Shown here: positions 23,657 through 33,334 of the stretch, piece by piece
How the letters are laid out: each line of letters opens with the position of its first letter
How positions within the stretch are numbered: the first letter of the stretch is position 1
Source of the DNA: Sphingosinicella microcystinivorans
GTDB lineage: Bacteria > Pseudomonadota > Alphaproteobacteria > Sphingomonadales > Sphingomonadaceae
Reading direction: 5' to 3'
Assembly (NCBI RefSeq): GCF_003634215.1
Contig: NZ_RBWX01000007.1
Location: forward strand, 1-42,500
Length of the DNA stretch: 42,500 nt
The notes under the pieces: model-generated
Told to the model about the DNA's origin: nothing
What the model saw: the letters and a program-made list of their open reading frames with translations, nothing else
Database searches by the model: none
Translations under genes and position numbers: made by a program

Positions 23657-24147
23657 TCATTCTCGGCGTTGATCCGGGGCTGAACGCCACCGGCTGGGGC
23701 GTGATCCGGGCCGAGGGCAACCGCATCTCGCACATCGCACACGGAACGCTGCGCATCCCGGCGGATATGCCGATGGCTGCGCGGCTTTCGGCGCTTTACA
23801 CTGGGCTTGCGGGCGTCGTTGCCGAAAGTGGGGCGGAAACGGCCGCCGCCGAAGAGGTGTTCGTCAACAAGAACCCGCAATCGACGCTGAAGCTTGGTCA
23901 GGCGCGCGGTGCCGTGCTCGCGGCACTCGCGGGGTCGGGGCTGGAGGTTGCGGAATATGCGACGCGGCTCGTGAAGAAGGCGCTGGTCGGCACGGGCGCG
24001 GCGGAGAAGGATCAGGTGCGCGCGATGGTCGAGCGGCTGATGCCGGGCATGAAGATCAAAAGCACCGACGCGGCGGATGCGCTTGCCGTTGCCATCTGCC
24101 ACGCGCATCATCAGGCGAGCGCGCGGGCGCTGGGGGGATACCGATGA
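23653..24147 (+). CDS. ruvC: Holliday junction resolvase RuvC, apparent CTG start
   Basis: 164-residue endonuclease that cuts Holliday junctions within the RuvABC complex. Catalytic acids are Asp7 in [14 protein letters not shown], Glu in [23 protein letters not shown] (spaced), and Asp residues in [14 protein letters not shown]. The conserved N-terminus reads LIILGVDPG where homologues have MIILGIDPG, and the codon at that place is CTG (23653-23655), overlapping the yebC stop as CTGA. The next usual start, GTG 23701, would remove Asp7. The TGA overlaps the ruvA start as ATGA. Confidence 0.94.
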   Translation: MIILGVDPGLNATGWGVIRAEGNRISHIAHGTLRIPADMPMAARLSALYTGLAGVVAESGAETAAAEEVFVNKNPQSTLKLGQARGAVLAALAGSGLEVAEYATRLVKKALVGTGAAEKDQVRAMVERLMPGMKIKSTDAADALAVAICHAHHQASARALGGYR

Positions 24148-24752
24148 TCGCCAAGCTGAAAGGGCTGCTCGACACAGTCAACGCAGACGCTGCGGTTATT
24201 GATGTGAACGGGGTGGGGTATCTCGTCGCGGCGTCGACCAAGACCCTTGCGTCGCTCGGCGGGGTGGGCACGGCGGTTTCCGTGCATATCGAGACGCATG
24301 TCCGCGAGGATGCAATCCAGCTGTTCGGTTTCGTGAGCGAGCGCGAGCGTGACTGGTTCCGCCTGCTGCAGACGGTGCAGGGTGTCGGCGCGAAAGTCGC
24401 GCTGGCGATCCTTTCGGTGCTGACGCCGGACGAACTGCACGCCGCGATCGCCAACCGGGACAAGACGATGGTGGGCCGCGCGAGCGGCGTTGGACCTAAG
24501 CTCGCCGAGCGCATCGTCAACGAACTGAAGGACAAGGCGGGCGGTATCGCCGGGGCGACAATCCCCGTGGGCGGCTTCGCCGCTGCCGCGCCGAAAGGCG
24601 GCCTCGCGGCGGATGCGCTCTCCGCGCTCGCCAACCTCGGCTACAAGCCTGCTGAAGCGAACCGCGTGGTCACGGCCGCGATCGAAGAAGCGGGCGAGGG
24701 CGCGGATGTCGGTACGGTAGTGCGGCTGGCGCTCAAGAAAGCCGCCCGGTGA
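24144..24752 (+). CDS. ruvA: Holliday junction branch-migration protein RuvA
   Basis: 202 residues. Domain I, an OB fold, starts [26 protein letters not shown] (spaced); domain II carries helix-hairpin-helix motifs in [18 protein letters not shown] and [17 protein letters not shown], contacting the junction backbone; domain III at the end ([20 protein letters not shown]) binds RuvB. The tetramer holds the Holliday junction square and directs RuvB. It overlaps ruvC by 4 bases. Unlike in many bacteria, ruvB does not follow directly. Confidence 0.96.
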   Translation: MIAKLKGLLDTVNADAAVIDVNGVGYLVAASTKTLASLGGVGTAVSVHIETHVREDAIQLFGFVSERERDWFRLLQTVQGVGAKVALAILSVLTPDELHAAIANRDKTMVGRASGVGPKLAERIVNELKDKAGGIAGATIPVGGFAAAAPKGGLAADALSALANLGYKPAEANRVVTAAIEEAGEGADVGTVVRLALKKAAR

Positions 24753-24766
24753 TGAAAGGAACGACA

Positions 24767-25300
24767 ATGCGCGGGCTGATCCCGGTTGCACTCATGATGA
24801 TGGCCGCTGCCACAGCCCAGGCAGAGCCGTTTCGGACCGGCCCGGTCTTTTCGGATTTCGGCAAGAGCGCGCCCGTGGAATCCGATCTCCCGATTCCGAA
24901 GGGGACGATTTTCAAGGTGGCGTTCGACGTCGCCAAGGGCGCGGATGCGGGGGAGATCAATCGCACGTTCGACAGCGCGGGCCGCTTCATCAACATGCAT
25001 GTCGCCGCGGGCGTTCCGCTGGAAAACATCCACCTCGCGATCATCGTGCACGGCACCGCCGGCTGGGATGTGACGAATGATACGGTTTACGGGGCGCACA
25101 ACGACGGCAAGCCGAACGGGTCGGCTGCCGTTGTCGCTGCACTTCTTGAGCGCGGTGTCGCGATCTACCTTTGCGGACAAAGCGCAGCACGCATGGGGGT
25201 GACCAAGGCGGACCTGCTGCCCGGCGTGAAGCTTTCGCTTTCAGCGATGACGGCCCATGCCCTGCTTCAACAGCAGGGATATACGCTGAACCCGTTCTGA
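24767..25300 (+). CDS. DsrE/DsrF-like protein with signal peptide, between ruvA and ruvB
   Basis: About 177 residues starting at ATG 24767 behind AAAGGA. The N-terminus ([20 protein letters not shown]) is a signal peptide, so the protein is exported. The rest fits the DsrE-like alpha/beta fold: [21 protein letters not shown], then [15 protein letters not shown] with the Cys that is active in sulfur-relay relatives. Function is unknown. It is separated from ruvA by 14 bases and its stop overlaps a 19-codon ORF as TGATG. Confidence 0.85.
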   Translation: MRGLIPVALMMMAAATAQAEPFRTGPVFSDFGKSAPVESDLPIPKGTIFKVAFDVAKGADAGEINRTFDSAGRFINMHVAAGVPLENIHLAIIVHGTAGWDVTNDTVYGAHNDGKPNGSAAVVAALLERGVAIYLCGQSAARMGVTKADLLPGVKLSLSAMTAHALLQQQGYTLNPF

Positions 25301-25359
25301 TGCGGCTGCCCGCCGAAGGCTCGACAGGCGTGGCCGGCTATCGCATGGAGACGGCGTGA
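25300..25359 (+). CDS. Possible 19-residue linking ORF before ruvB
   Basis: An ATG (25300) shares its A with the stop of the DsrE-like gene. The frame encodes [19 protein letters not shown] and ends in TGA (25357-25359), which overlaps the GTG start of ruvB as GTGA. It thus exactly bridges the two genes and could carry ribosomes into ruvB. The product itself may have no function, and chance cannot be excluded. Confidence 0.3.
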   Translation: MRLPAEGSTGVAGYRMETA

Positions 25360-26384
25360 CGGATCAGGAACGCATCGTAAGCTCTCAGCGCACCGGCGAG
25401 GACGTGGATGCCGCCCTTCGCCCCAAGCGGCTGGAGGAGTTCGTCGGGCAGGCGGCGGCGCGGGAAAACCTGCGCGTGTTCATTTCCGCCGCGAAGCAGC
25501 GCGGCGAGGCGATGGACCATGTGTTGTTCTTCGGGCCGCCGGGTCTCGGCAAGACGACGCTCGCCCAGATCATCGCGCGCGAGCTTGGCGTCGGTTTCCG
25601 CTCCACCTCTGGCCCGGTGATCGCGAAGGCGGGAGACCTCGCGGCGCTGCTCACCAATCTTGAACCTAACGACGTGCTTTTCATCGACGAGATTCATCGG
25701 ATGAATCCGGCGGTGGAGGAAATCCTCTACCCGGCGATGGAAGACCGCGCGCTCGACATCATGATCGGCGAGGGGCCGTCGGCACGGTCCGTGCGGATCG
25801 ACCTGCCGCCGTTCACGCTTGTCGGTGCGACGACGCGCTCGGGGCTGATCACGACGCCGCTCAGAGACCGCTTCGGCATTCCGGTTCGGCTCAATTTCTA
25901 CACGGTCGACGAACTCGAACATGTGGTGACGCGCGCCGCCGGGCTGCTCGGCATGGCGCTCTCCCCCGAAGGCGCGCGGGAGATCGCGGGCCGCGCGCGC
26001 GGTACGCCGCGTATCGCCGGGCGGTTGTTGCGGCGCGTGCGCGACTTCGCGCATGTCGCGGGTGCGGACATCGTGGATCGCACGGTGGCGGACACGGCGC
26101 TGCTGCGGCTGGAGGTTGACGCGCTCGGCCTTGATGCGATGGACCGCCGCTACCTCGGCATGATCGCGGACATCTACAAGGGTGGCCCGGTGGGTATCGA
26201 GACGTTGGCGGCGGGGCTTTCGGAACCGCGCGATACGCTTGAAGAGGTCATCGAACCCTATCTGATCCAGCTCGGCCTCGTCGCGCGGACGGCGCGCGGG
26301 CGGATGCTGAACGGACGGGCCTGGACGCACCTTGGCCTCGCCCCGCCGCCGGGTGCCGGCGACGTGCTGCCCTTCGAAGACTGA
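25356..26384 (+). CDS. ruvB: Holliday junction ATP-dependent helicase RuvB
   Basis: 342-residue AAA+ motor that drives branch migration with RuvA. The N-terminal [12 protein letters not shown] is typical. Walker A is GPPGLGKTT (from residue 60), Walker B is LFIDEIHR (around 108-115), sensor I is GATTRSG, and the arginine-finger region is [11 protein letters not shown]. The winged-helix end is [15 protein letters not shown]. The GTG start has GGAG 5 bases upstream, inside the preceding 19-codon ORF. Confidence 0.97.
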   Translation: MTDQERIVSSQRTGEDVDAALRPKRLEEFVGQAAARENLRVFISAAKQRGEAMDHVLFFGPPGLGKTTLAQIIARELGVGFRSTSGPVIAKAGDLAALLTNLEPNDVLFIDEIHRMNPAVEEILYPAMEDRALDIMIGEGPSARSVRIDLPPFTLVGATTRSGLITTPLRDRFGIPVRLNFYTVDELEHVVTRAAGLLGMALSPEGAREIAGRARGTPRIAGRLLRRVRDFAHVAGADIVDRTVADTALLRLEVDALGLDAMDRRYLGMIADIYKGGPVGIETLAAGLSEPRDTLEEVIEPYLIQLGLVARTARGRMLNGRAWTHLGLAPPPGAGDVLPFED

Positions 26385-26453
26385 GCTGCGCCCGCGAATC
26401 GACGAATTTTCGGGCTTCCCCGCCGAGTCCCGCCCGGTTAGACACCGGACGGA

Positions 26454-26933
26454 ATGACGGGTGAAACAACAAGCGGCCCGGCCTCAGGCGCCTTTGTGGA
26501 CGGTGTTCACCGCTTTCCCGTGCGCGTCTATTTCGAGGACACCGACCTTTCGGGTGTCGTTTATCACGCGAACTACCTGCGCTTCATGGAACGCGCCCGG
26601 TCCGACATGCTGCGCGTCGCGGGCATCGACCAGCGCGCTTTCTTCGAAGCGGACGAGGGCGCCTATGCGGTAACGGACCTTCATATCCGCTACGTACGCC
26701 CCGCGCGGCTCGACGACGTCCTTCATGTCGAAAGCCGCGTAAAAAGCATCGGCGCGGCGTCGTGCCGGATCGCGCAAGTCATCGTACGTTCAGGGGAACT
26801 CGTCACGGATGCGCTTGTTACAGCTGCACTCGTCGGGCGAGACGGCAGGCCGAAGCGCCAGCCGCCGGAATGGCGCAGGATATTCGAGGAATTGGCCGTA
26901 AAGGCGGGAAACGGGGAGCCGGATGGAAACTGA
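26454..26933 (+). CDS. ybgC: Tol-Pal-associated acyl-CoA thioesterase YbgC
   Basis: 159-residue hotdog-fold thioesterase of the 4-hydroxybenzoyl-CoA type. The active-site segment YFEDTDLSGVVYHANYLRFMERAR, in spaced form, carries the catalytic Asp; YVRPARLDD follows. It is the first gene of the tol-pal cluster in most Proteobacteria and may act on phospholipid-linked acyl groups. It overlaps tolQ by 11 bases. Confidence 0.95.
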   Translation: MTGETTSGPASGAFVDGVHRFPVRVYFEDTDLSGVVYHANYLRFMERARSDMLRVAGIDQRAFFEADEGAYAVTDLHIRYVRPARLDDVLHVESRVKSIGAASCRIAQVIVRSGELVTDALVTAALVGRDGRPKRQPPEWRRIFEELAVKAGNGEPDGN

Positions 26934-27636
26934 GGTTGCAAACGTCGCACTGGCGGGGGCCGCGGATATGTCGCCGTGGGCGCTGTTCATGCAGGCGGAT
27001 ATCGTCGTCAAGGCGGTGATGATCGGGCTTCTCTTCGCGTCGATCTGGTCGTGGGCGATCATCATCGAGCGTGCACGGCGGCTGAAGGTGATCGGCAAGC
27101 AGACCGAGACATTCGAAAACCGCTTCTGGAAGGCGAACAGCTTCGAGGACATCCGCGAGGCGCCGGGCAAGGCCGAGCATCCGGCAACCAAGGTGTTCGC
27201 CGCCGCGATGAGCGAGTGGCGGCGTTCGACCGCGGGCGGCACATACGACCGCGTCGGTTTGAGAACGCGCCTTGGCGGTGTGATGGGCGTTGCCATTGCG
27301 CGCGAGATCGACACGCTTTCGGACCGGCTCAACATTCTTGCCACCATCGGCTCTGTCTCGCCGTTCGTCGGCCTGTTCGGCACGGTGTGGGGCATCATGC
27401 GCAGCTTCACCTCGATCGCGGCGACGCAGAACACGACGCTCGCCGTCGTGGCGCCCGGCATTGCCGAGGCACTGTTCGCGACCGCGATGGGCCTCTTTGC
27501 CGCGATTCCAGCGGTGATCGGCTACAACCGGCTGCTCTACGGCATCGGCCGCGTCGAAGGGCGCCTGCACAACTTCGCCGAGGAGTTCCAGGGCGAGCTG
27601 TCGCGTGAGCTCGAAACCATGGCACCGAAGGCCTGA
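26923..27636 (+). CDS. tolQ: Tol-Pal system inner-membrane protein TolQ
   Basis: 237 residues with three membrane segments: one near residue 27-47 (VMIGLLFASIWSWAIIIERA), and two in the C-terminal half around LNILATIGSVSPFVGLFGTVWGI (spaced) and IAEALFATAMGLFAAIPAVIGYN (spaced). This is the ExbB/MotA/TolQ proton channel. With TolR it energises TolA using the proton gradient during cell constriction. It starts inside ybgC and is followed 3 bases later by tolR. Confidence 0.97.
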   Translation: METEVANVALAGAADMSPWALFMQADIVVKAVMIGLLFASIWSWAIIIERARRLKVIGKQTETFENRFWKANSFEDIREAPGKAEHPATKVFAAAMSEWRRSTAGGTYDRVGLRTRLGGVMGVAIAREIDTLSDRLNILATIGSVSPFVGLFGTVWGIMRSFTSIAATQNTTLAVVAPGIAEALFATAMGLFAAIPAVIGYNRLLYGIGRVEGRLHNFAEEFQGELSRELETMAPKA

Positions 27637-27639
27637 CGC

Positions 27640-28086
27640 ATGGCGATGGGCATCGCACCGGGCGGACGCAGGGGCGGCAAGGCGCCGCCGATGAGCGAGA
27701 TCAACGTGACGCCGCTTGTCGACGTCATGCTCGTGCTGCTCATCATCTTCATGGTCACGGCGCCGCTGCTCGTCTCCGGCGTTCCGATCGACCTTCCCGA
27801 CAGCAAGGCGGGCGCGCTGAAGCAGGACAACACCCCGATCCAGGTGTCGCTGAACGCCGAGGGTGAGGTCTATGTCGACGAGCAGCTCGTGCCCGCCGAG
27901 GAGCTTGCCGCGAAGCTTGCGGCAATCAGCGAAGCGCGCGCCGGCGAAGCGGAAGGGCCGCGCGTCTATGTGCGCGCTGACCGCCGTCTCGACTTTGGAA
28001 ACGTAATGCGCGTGATGGGCGAGGTGAACGCCGCGGGTTTCAAAAAGGTCGCGCTCGTGAGCGAGGCCGGCGCCGAGGACCGGTGA
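27640..28086 (+). CDS. tolR: Tol-Pal system protein TolR
   Basis: 148 residues. A short glycine-rich cytoplasmic start is followed by a single membrane helix, PLVDVMLVLLIIFMVTAPLL, whose Asp is the proton-carrying residue of the ExbD/TolR family, then a periplasmic domain ending FKKVALVSEAG. It pairs with TolQ. Its stop overlaps the GTG start of tolA as GTGA. Confidence 0.97.
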   Translation: MAMGIAPGGRRGGKAPPMSEINVTPLVDVMLVLLIIFMVTAPLLVSGVPIDLPDSKAGALKQDNTPIQVSLNAEGEVYVDEQLVPAEELAAKLAAISEARAGEAEGPRVYVRADRRLDFGNVMRVMGEVNAAGFKKVALVSEAGAEDR

Positions 28087-28871
28087 CCGAGAACCGTGCG
28101 ATCCTGATTGCCGGCGTGGCGCATCTTGCGCTGTTCGCCGGGCTGTCGCTGAGCTGGAGCTTGATGTCGAAGGACATCGCGCCGATCGTGGAGCCGATCC
28201 CGGTCGAGTTCGTCGACATTTCCGACGTGCCGACGGTGCAGGAAAAGCCCAAGCCCTCGATCGAGGCGGCACCGCGCGAAACAGTTGAGGAAGCCCAGCC
28301 CGAAGTCGTTGAGCCCGAGCCGACGCCGGAACCGACCCCGCCGCCGGTCGAGGTCGCGCCCAAGGAAGCGCCGAAGCCAAAGGCCGAGCCGAAGAAGCCC
28401 GATCCCAAGCCGGTCGAAAAGCCGAAGCCCAAACGCGATCTTTCCAACCTTATCGACAAATCGCTTAAGGACGCGCCGCGGAAGACCAAGCCGACCGACT
28501 TCGCGAAATCGATCGAACAGGCGATTCCCGAAGGCGCCAAGCTCGACGCGCGGACGATGGCAACGCTGGCACAGGCGATCCGCGACCGTATCTACCGCTG
28601 CTGGGATCCGGGCGCGGGCGGACCGGACGCGCGCAATATCAAGACGCTGCTGCGCGTGCGCGTGCAGCGCGACGGCACCATCATCGGCCGGCCGGAGGTG
28701 CTTTCCCAGAGCGGCGTCGGCCCCGGCAACGCCGCTTATGGCCGCGTGGCGCGCGACGCCGCGATCCGCGCCGTGATGAACCCCGCATGTTCACTGGAAG
28801 GACTTCCCCCGGAACTTTATGACGGGTGGAAGGATTTCGAACTCAATTTCGACCCAAGCGAGACGCTGTAA
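28083..28871 (+). CDS. tolA: TolA/TonB-like cell envelope energy transducer
   Basis: 262 residues. An N-terminal membrane helix (ILIAGVAHLALFAGLSLSW) anchors it; it carries the Ser-His-type position expected of TolA/TonB partners only loosely (AHLALF). A long Pro/Glu/Lys-rich spacer spans the periplasm (about residues 45-135), then a C-terminal domain with IRDRIYRCWDPGAG and VQRDGTI contacts TolB/Pal. Position between tolR and tolB makes TolA the natural call, though the repeat-poor spacer resembles TonB. GTG start overlapping tolR. Confidence 0.93.
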   Translation: MTENRAILIAGVAHLALFAGLSLSWSLMSKDIAPIVEPIPVEFVDISDVPTVQEKPKPSIEAAPRETVEEAQPEVVEPEPTPEPTPPPVEVAPKEAPKPKAEPKKPDPKPVEKPKPKRDLSNLIDKSLKDAPRKTKPTDFAKSIEQAIPEGAKLDARTMATLAQAIRDRIYRCWDPGAGGPDARNIKTLLRVRVQRDGTIIGRPEVLSQSGVGPGNAAYGRVARDAAIRAVMNPACSLEGLPPELYDGWKDFELNFDPSETL

Positions 28872-28875
28872 GGAT

Positions 28876-30207
28876 ATGCCTGTGAAACGCCTCATCTCCG
28901 CACTGTCGGCCCTTTTGATCGCGATCGCCGCGACGCCGGCCGCCGCCCAGCTTCGCGTCGATATCAACGCGGGCATTTCGAAACCGATGCCCATCGCGGT
29001 GCCGGCGTTCACAACACCCGCGCTCGCGACCACGGTTGCTGGCGACACGGCGACGCTCGGACGGCAGGTCGCGGAGGTCGTCTCCAACGACCTTGCAAGC
29101 TCCGGGCTGTTCAAACCGATCAACCCGTCGGCCTTCACCACCACCGTCGCTTACGCCGACGTGCTGGCACCGCGCTTCCCGAACTGGCGCACGGTGGCGG
29201 CGCAGGCGCTTGTCACCGGCTTCGTGCAGGTGAACGGCAACGGGTCGATCACAGTGGGTTGCTACCTCTACGATGTCTTCTCGGAACAAATTCTGGCGCG
29301 AGAGGGCTTCTCGACCCAACCCGCCTTCTGGCGCCGCGCCGCGCACAAATGCGCCGATGCGGTCTATTCGCGTCTGACCGGCGAAAGCGGATATTTCGAC
29401 AGCCGTATCGTCTATGTTTCGGAAACCGGCAGTCAGACCAAGCGCATCAAGCGGCTCGCGATCATGGACCAGGACGGCGCCAACCACCGCTTCCTCACGA
29501 ACGGCCAGAACCTCGTGCTGACGCCGCGCTTCTCGCCGAGCCAGCAGACGATCGCCTACATGTCGTTCGCGCAGAACCGGCCGCGCGTTTACATCTACAA
29601 CATCGGCACCGGTCGCCAGACGCTGGTCGGCAATCTGCCGAACATGAGCTTCGCGCCGCGCTTCTCGCCCGATGGGCAGAGCCTCGTCTTCTCGATGGCG
29701 CAAGGCGGCAACACCGATATCTATCGCATGAGCGTGAACGGCGGCACGCCGCAGCGGCTGACGACCGCGCCCGGCATCGATACCGGGCCGAGCTATTCGC
29801 CTGACGGCAGCAAGATCGTGTTCGAATCGGATCGCGGCGGCACCCAGCAGCTCTACGTGATGAACGCAGACGGTTCCGACCAGCGCCGGATCAGCTTCGG
29901 CGGCGGGCGCTATGCGACGCCGGTGTGGTCGCCGCGCGGCGATCTCATCGCCTTCACGCGCATGGGCGGCGGCGGATTCCGCATCGGCGTGATGCGTACC
30001 GACGGTTCGGGCGAGCGGCTGCTTACCGACAGCTGGGGCGATGAAGGTCCGACCTGGTCGCCGAACGGTCGCGTCGTCATGTTCTTCCGCAGCCAGCGCG
30101 GCGGGCGCGCCGACCTCTGGTCGGTGGACCTCACCGGGGTCAACGAGCGCCGAATCCCAACGCCGCTTGATGGATCGGACCCTGCGTGGTCACCGCTGCT
30201 CCCCTGA
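28876..30207 (+). CDS. tolB: Tol-Pal system beta-propeller protein TolB
   Basis: 443 residues. Start ATG 28876 follows AAGGA; a signal peptide (LISALSALLIAIAATPAAAQ) leads to the periplasm. An N-terminal alpha/beta domain (about 25-165) precedes a six-bladed propeller with the recurrent FSPDG/YSPDGSKIVFESDRGG/WSPNGRVVMFF motifs. TolB binds Pal and TolA. It lies 4 bases after tolA; pal follows after 137 bases. Confidence 0.97.
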   Translation: MPVKRLISALSALLIAIAATPAAAQLRVDINAGISKPMPIAVPAFTTPALATTVAGDTATLGRQVAEVVSNDLASSGLFKPINPSAFTTTVAYADVLAPRFPNWRTVAAQALVTGFVQVNGNGSITVGCYLYDVFSEQILAREGFSTQPAFWRRAAHKCADAVYSRLTGESGYFDSRIVYVSETGSQTKRIKRLAIMDQDGANHRFLTNGQNLVLTPRFSPSQQTIAYMSFAQNRPRVYIYNIGTGRQTLVGNLPNMSFAPRFSPDGQSLVFSMAQGGNTDIYRMSVNGGTPQRLTTAPGIDTGPSYSPDGSKIVFESDRGGTQQLYVMNADGSDQRRISFGGGRYATPVWSPRGDLIAFTRMGGGGFRIGVMRTDGSGERLLTDSWGDEGPTWSPNGRVVMFFRSQRGGRADLWSVDLTGVNERRIPTPLDGSDPAWSPLLP

Positions 30208-30344
30208 AAATGTTTCGCATTCAGCAGACATTAAGGGTTGCCCTCCGACTTCGGATAGGAAAGCGTAATGATTCTTGAGTGTTCGCGTGGCAAAGTCCTT
30301 GGCGCGCATCCTGATTGCTTTCGTTTGAGACAGGGAGACGAGTG

Positions 30345-30878
30345 ATGATGAACACTGCTTTGAAAGCCGCGATGGTCGCGGCGCTGGTTGCCACTGCGGC
30401 TTGCTCGAAGAAGAAAGAAGAGCTGCCTCCGCCTCCGCCCCCGGCCGCTCCGGTCGAAACGCCGCCGGCTCCGCCGCCTGCGCCCGTGACCAGCACGGTC
30501 GTGCCGGGCAGCGTCGAAGACTTCATTCAGCAGGCGGGCAGCGACCGCGTGTTCTTCGAGTTCGATTCGTATCAGCTCGACAGCGCGTCGCAGGCGACGC
30601 TGACGAAGCAAGCCGGCTGGCTCGCCCAGTATTCGAACGTGAAGGTCACGATCGAAGGCCATGCCGACGAGCGCGGCACGCGTGAATACAACCTCGCGCT
30701 CGGCGAGCGCCGCGCCAACTCGGTGAAGAACTTCCTCGCCGGCCAGGGCGTCGCCGCCGATCGCATCAGCGTGATCAGCTACGGCAAGGAGCGTCCGGCT
30801 GTTGAAGGTTCGGACGAGAGCGCCTGGGCGCAGAACCGCCGCGCCGTCACGGTGCTGGTCGGCGCTGCCGCCAGCTAA
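30345..30878 (+). CDS. pal: Peptidoglycan-associated lipoprotein Pal
   Basis: 177-residue outer-membrane lipoprotein. The signal peptide ends in the lipobox VATAAC, and the cysteine is followed by SKKKEE and a Pro-rich linker. The OmpA-like domain holds the peptidoglycan-binding motif VTIEGHADERGTREYNLALGERRA (spaced) and ends with AQNRRAVTVL. Start ATG 30345 has GGGAG 7 bases upstream; ATG 30348 is an alternative. A strong terminator follows, closing the tol-pal cluster. Confidence 0.97.
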   Translation: MMNTALKAAMVAALVATAACSKKKEELPPPPPPAAPVETPPAPPPAPVTSTVVPGSVEDFIQQAGSDRVFFEFDSYQLDSASQATLTKQAGWLAQYSNVKVTIEGHADERGTREYNLALGERRANSVKNFLAGQGVAADRISVISYGKERPAVEGSDESAWAQNRRAVTVLVGAAAS

Positions 30879-30887
30879 GACCCGCAT

Positions 30888-32087
30888 TCATTGCGCAGTT
30901 GGAGAGGGCCGTCCTTCGGGGCGGCCCTTTTCCTTTGCAGCGAGGCCAATAAGTGGGCGGAGTGGCGATATGCTGCGACCCGCGATGTAAAAAGCCCAGC
31001 TCCCCGCTGCGGTTGCCACGACAAGAACCGCGAAGGCGGCGAGATTTGGGAGTGCGAGCGGAAGCAGCCACCAGCCGACGACGACAATGATGGTCTGGTG
31101 CGCGATGTAGAGCGGAAACACGGCTTCGGTCAGCGTCGTGCGGATGGGTGCGTCCCGGTTCAGCCAGCGGTCCGCGATGCCGATCATCGCGATGATCGTC
31201 GACCAGCCCTGAACGGCGCGAGCGCCGCGGAAGAGTGCGGTCAGCGTTTCATCGAGCAGGGTCTCGCCGGGATAGCGATACTCGATCGCAGCGACGACGG
31301 CGTAGGCCGCCACCGCCAGCACGGCGGCTACACGCCACCAGCGACGGACCGAGACCCAGAGCGGGGATGATCCGCGTAGCAGCACCCCGAACAGGAAACA
31401 TGGAAAATAAAGCGCGTGCGCGGCGCCATCGTCGACAAGCGCGTGGGTTTCGCCGACGCCGGGGAACAGAATGAGCGCGCGCAGTGCCATCAGCGTGATC
31501 GGGAGAGCGAGGATGGCGGGCCCGGCGAGAACGGCTTCGCAAAGTCGCGCAATCCGCGCGCGAAGGCTGGCGGGGAGCAGCATGAGGAGCGCGAGCACCA
31601 TGCTGTAGACCCAGAGATAGACGACGAACCAAAGATGCTGCCACGTCGGCAGGATGATGCCGTCGAGCGCGCCGAAACGAAAATAGTCGTGCAGCCAGAA
31701 ATGGCCGAAGCTTTCCGTATAGCCGTGCTTGAACATCAGTTCGATCCACGGCTGCGGCGGGATCAAGATGATTATGGCGAATACGAGCGGGATCAGCAGC
31801 CGCGACGAGCGTGAGCGCGCGAAGCCGGCAGGGCTGGGCTGGCGCGCGAAAACGGCCGCGCTCGCATAGCCTGAGACGACGAAGAGCAGTGCGAGCCGCC
31901 AGCTGTTCGTTGCCAGCATCAGGATCGCGATGTGCGGCTCGGGCTGCGCCGCCTTAACGTGCCAGTCCCACGGCACGAAATACATGCCGACATGATAGAG
32001 GATGAGCAGAGCGAAGGCGCCGACGCGCAGCCAGTCCATACCGTAGTGGCGCCCTGCGGGCGGGCCTGACGATTGCAGCTCCCCCAT
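30888..32087 (-). CDS. Acyltransferase 3/OpgC-like integral membrane protein
   Basis: 399 residues with about ten membrane helices, starting [23 protein letters not shown], the Acyl_transf_3 opening with Asp-x-x-R and a conserved His in the first helix. Later segments such as FLFGVLL and [17 protein letters not shown] match the family. These enzymes transfer acyl groups to glycans or other extracytoplasmic acceptors; the acceptor here is unknown. The last few residues (GRPEGRPS) are encoded by the pal terminator stem. It is convergent with pal. Confidence 0.9.
   Translation of the reverse strand: MGELQSSGPPAGRHYGMDWLRVGAFALLILYHVGMYFVPWDWHVKAAQPEPHIAILMLATNSWRLALLFVVSGYASAAVFARQPSPAGFARSRSSRLLIPLVFAIIILIPPQPWIELMFKHGYTESFGHFWLHDYFRFGALDGIILPTWQHLWFVVYLWVYSMVLALLMLLPASLRARIARLCEAVLAGPAILALPITLMALRALILFPGVGETHALVDDGAAHALYFPCFLFGVLLRGSSPLWVSVRRWWRVAAVLAVAAYAVVAAIEYRYPGETLLDETLTALFRGARAVQGWSTIIAMIGIADRWLNRDAPIRTTLTEAVFPLYIAHQTIIVVVGWWLLPLALPNLAAFAVLVVATAAGSWAFYIAGRSISPLRPLIGLAAKEKGRPEGRPSPTAQ
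30906..30931 (+). terminator. Strong intrinsic terminator after pal
   Basis: GGGCCGTCC (30906-30914), a TTCG tetraloop and GGGCGGCCC (30919-30927) form a 9-pair stem with one G-U pair, followed by TTTT. It lies inside the 3' end of the converging acyltransferase gene, so it also encodes that protein's last residues. Confidence 0.9.
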
Positions 32088-32197
32088 GGGTGGAGGCTAG
32101 CCGATCCGCGCTACCGCGCCAGCCCCCGATACCGGCAGGTCTTGGGTTCGCCGCGAAGCTCGCGTATATCCGCCCGCGAAAGGTGAGATTTCCCAGC

Positions 32198-33334
32198 ATG
32201 TCCCTTCGTCCCTGGCGCGATATCGCGCGGCGCAAATCGCGGCAGATCATGGTTGGCAGCGTGCCCGTCGGCGGCGATGCGCCGATCACCGTGCAGACCA
32301 TGACCAACACGCTCACCTCCGATGCGAAGGCGACGATCGACCAGATTCGCCGCTGCGAGGAAGCGGGGGCGGACATCATCCGCGTGTCGTGCCCCGATGT
32401 CGAATCGACCGCCGCATTCAAACAGATCGCGAAAGCCGCGCGCGTGCCGCTCGTTGCCGACATTCACTTCCACTACAAGCGCGCGCTCGAAGCGGCGGAC
32501 GCGGGCGCGGCGTGTCTGCGTATCAATCCGGGCAACATCGGCTCGTCGGAGCGCGTTGCCGAAGTGGTGCGCGCGGCGAAGGCGAACGGCTGCGCGATCC
32601 GCATCGGCGTCAACGCGGGCAGCCTCGAGAAGGATTTGCTCGAAAAGTATGGCGAGCCGTGTCCCGAGGCGCTTGTCGAAAGCGCGCTCGATCATATCCG
32701 CCTGCTCGAGGAGCATGACTTCCGCGAGTACAAGGTGGCGGTGAAGGCCTCCGACGCGTTCCTCGCGGTCGCCGCTTACCAGCAGCTCGCAGAGGCGGTG
32801 GACTGCCCGCTGCACCTCGGCATCACCGAGGCGGGTGGGCTCATTGGCGGTACGGTGAAGTCCGCGATCGGCATCGGTTCGCTGCTCTGGTTCGGTGTCG
32901 GCGACACGATTCGGGTGTCGCTTTCGGCCGAGCCCGAGGAAGAGGTGCGCGTCGGCTATGAAATCCTGAAGACGCTCGGCCTGCGCACGCGCGGTGTCCG
33001 CGTCGTGTCCTGTCCCAGCTGTGCGCGGCAGGGGTTCGATGTCATTCGCACCGTGCAGGCGCTCGAAGATGCGCTCCAGCACATCAAGACGCCGATGTCG
33101 CTTTCTGTTCTGGGCTGCGTCGTCAACGGTCCCGGCGAGGCGCGTGAGACGGACATCGGCATCACCGGCGGCGGTAACGGCAAGCACATGGTCTATCTGT
33201 CGGGCATCACCGACCACACGATCGCGGACGCCGACATGATCGCGCACGTCGTGGCGCTTGTTGAAGCCAAGGCCGCCGAGATCGAGGCGGGGAGCGCGGT
33301 GAGCATGGATACGCTGCACGGCAAGGCGGCATGA
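32198..33334 (+). CDS. ispG: 4-hydroxy-3-methylbut-2-en-1-yl diphosphate synthase
   Basis: 378-residue 4Fe-4S enzyme of the MEP isoprenoid pathway, reducing MEcPP to HMBPP. It begins [20 protein letters not shown] with [10 protein letters not shown], an N-terminal TIM barrel ([18 protein letters not shown]) and a C-terminal cluster domain: SCPSCARQG and [11 protein letters not shown] supply the three cysteines and the glutamate. ATG 32198 is preferred because the upstream in-frame extension is unlike the family. It is divergent from the acyltransferase gene. The stop overlaps the next gene as ATGA. Confidence 0.96.
   Translation: MSLRPWRDIARRKSRQIMVGSVPVGGDAPITVQTMTNTLTSDAKATIDQIRRCEEAGADIIRVSCPDVESTAAFKQIAKAARVPLVADIHFHYKRALEAADAGAACLRINPGNIGSSERVAEVVRAAKANGCAIRIGVNAGSLEKDLLEKYGEPCPEALVESALDHIRLLEEHDFREYKVAVKASDAFLAVAAYQQLAEAVDCPLHLGITEAGGLIGGTVKSAIGIGSLLWFGVGDTIRVSLSAEPEEEVRVGYEILKTLGLRTRGVRVVSCPSCARQGFDVIRTVQALEDALQHIKTPMSLSVLGCVVNGPGEARETDIGITGGGNGKHMVYLSGITDHTIADADMIAHVVALVEAKAAEIEAGSAVSMDTLHGKAA

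Noticed and set aside
26818-28380. 520-residue reverse frame opposite ybgC-tolQRA
   Set aside because: Shadow of well-identified genes; the translation is Arg/Ala/His-rich without family features.
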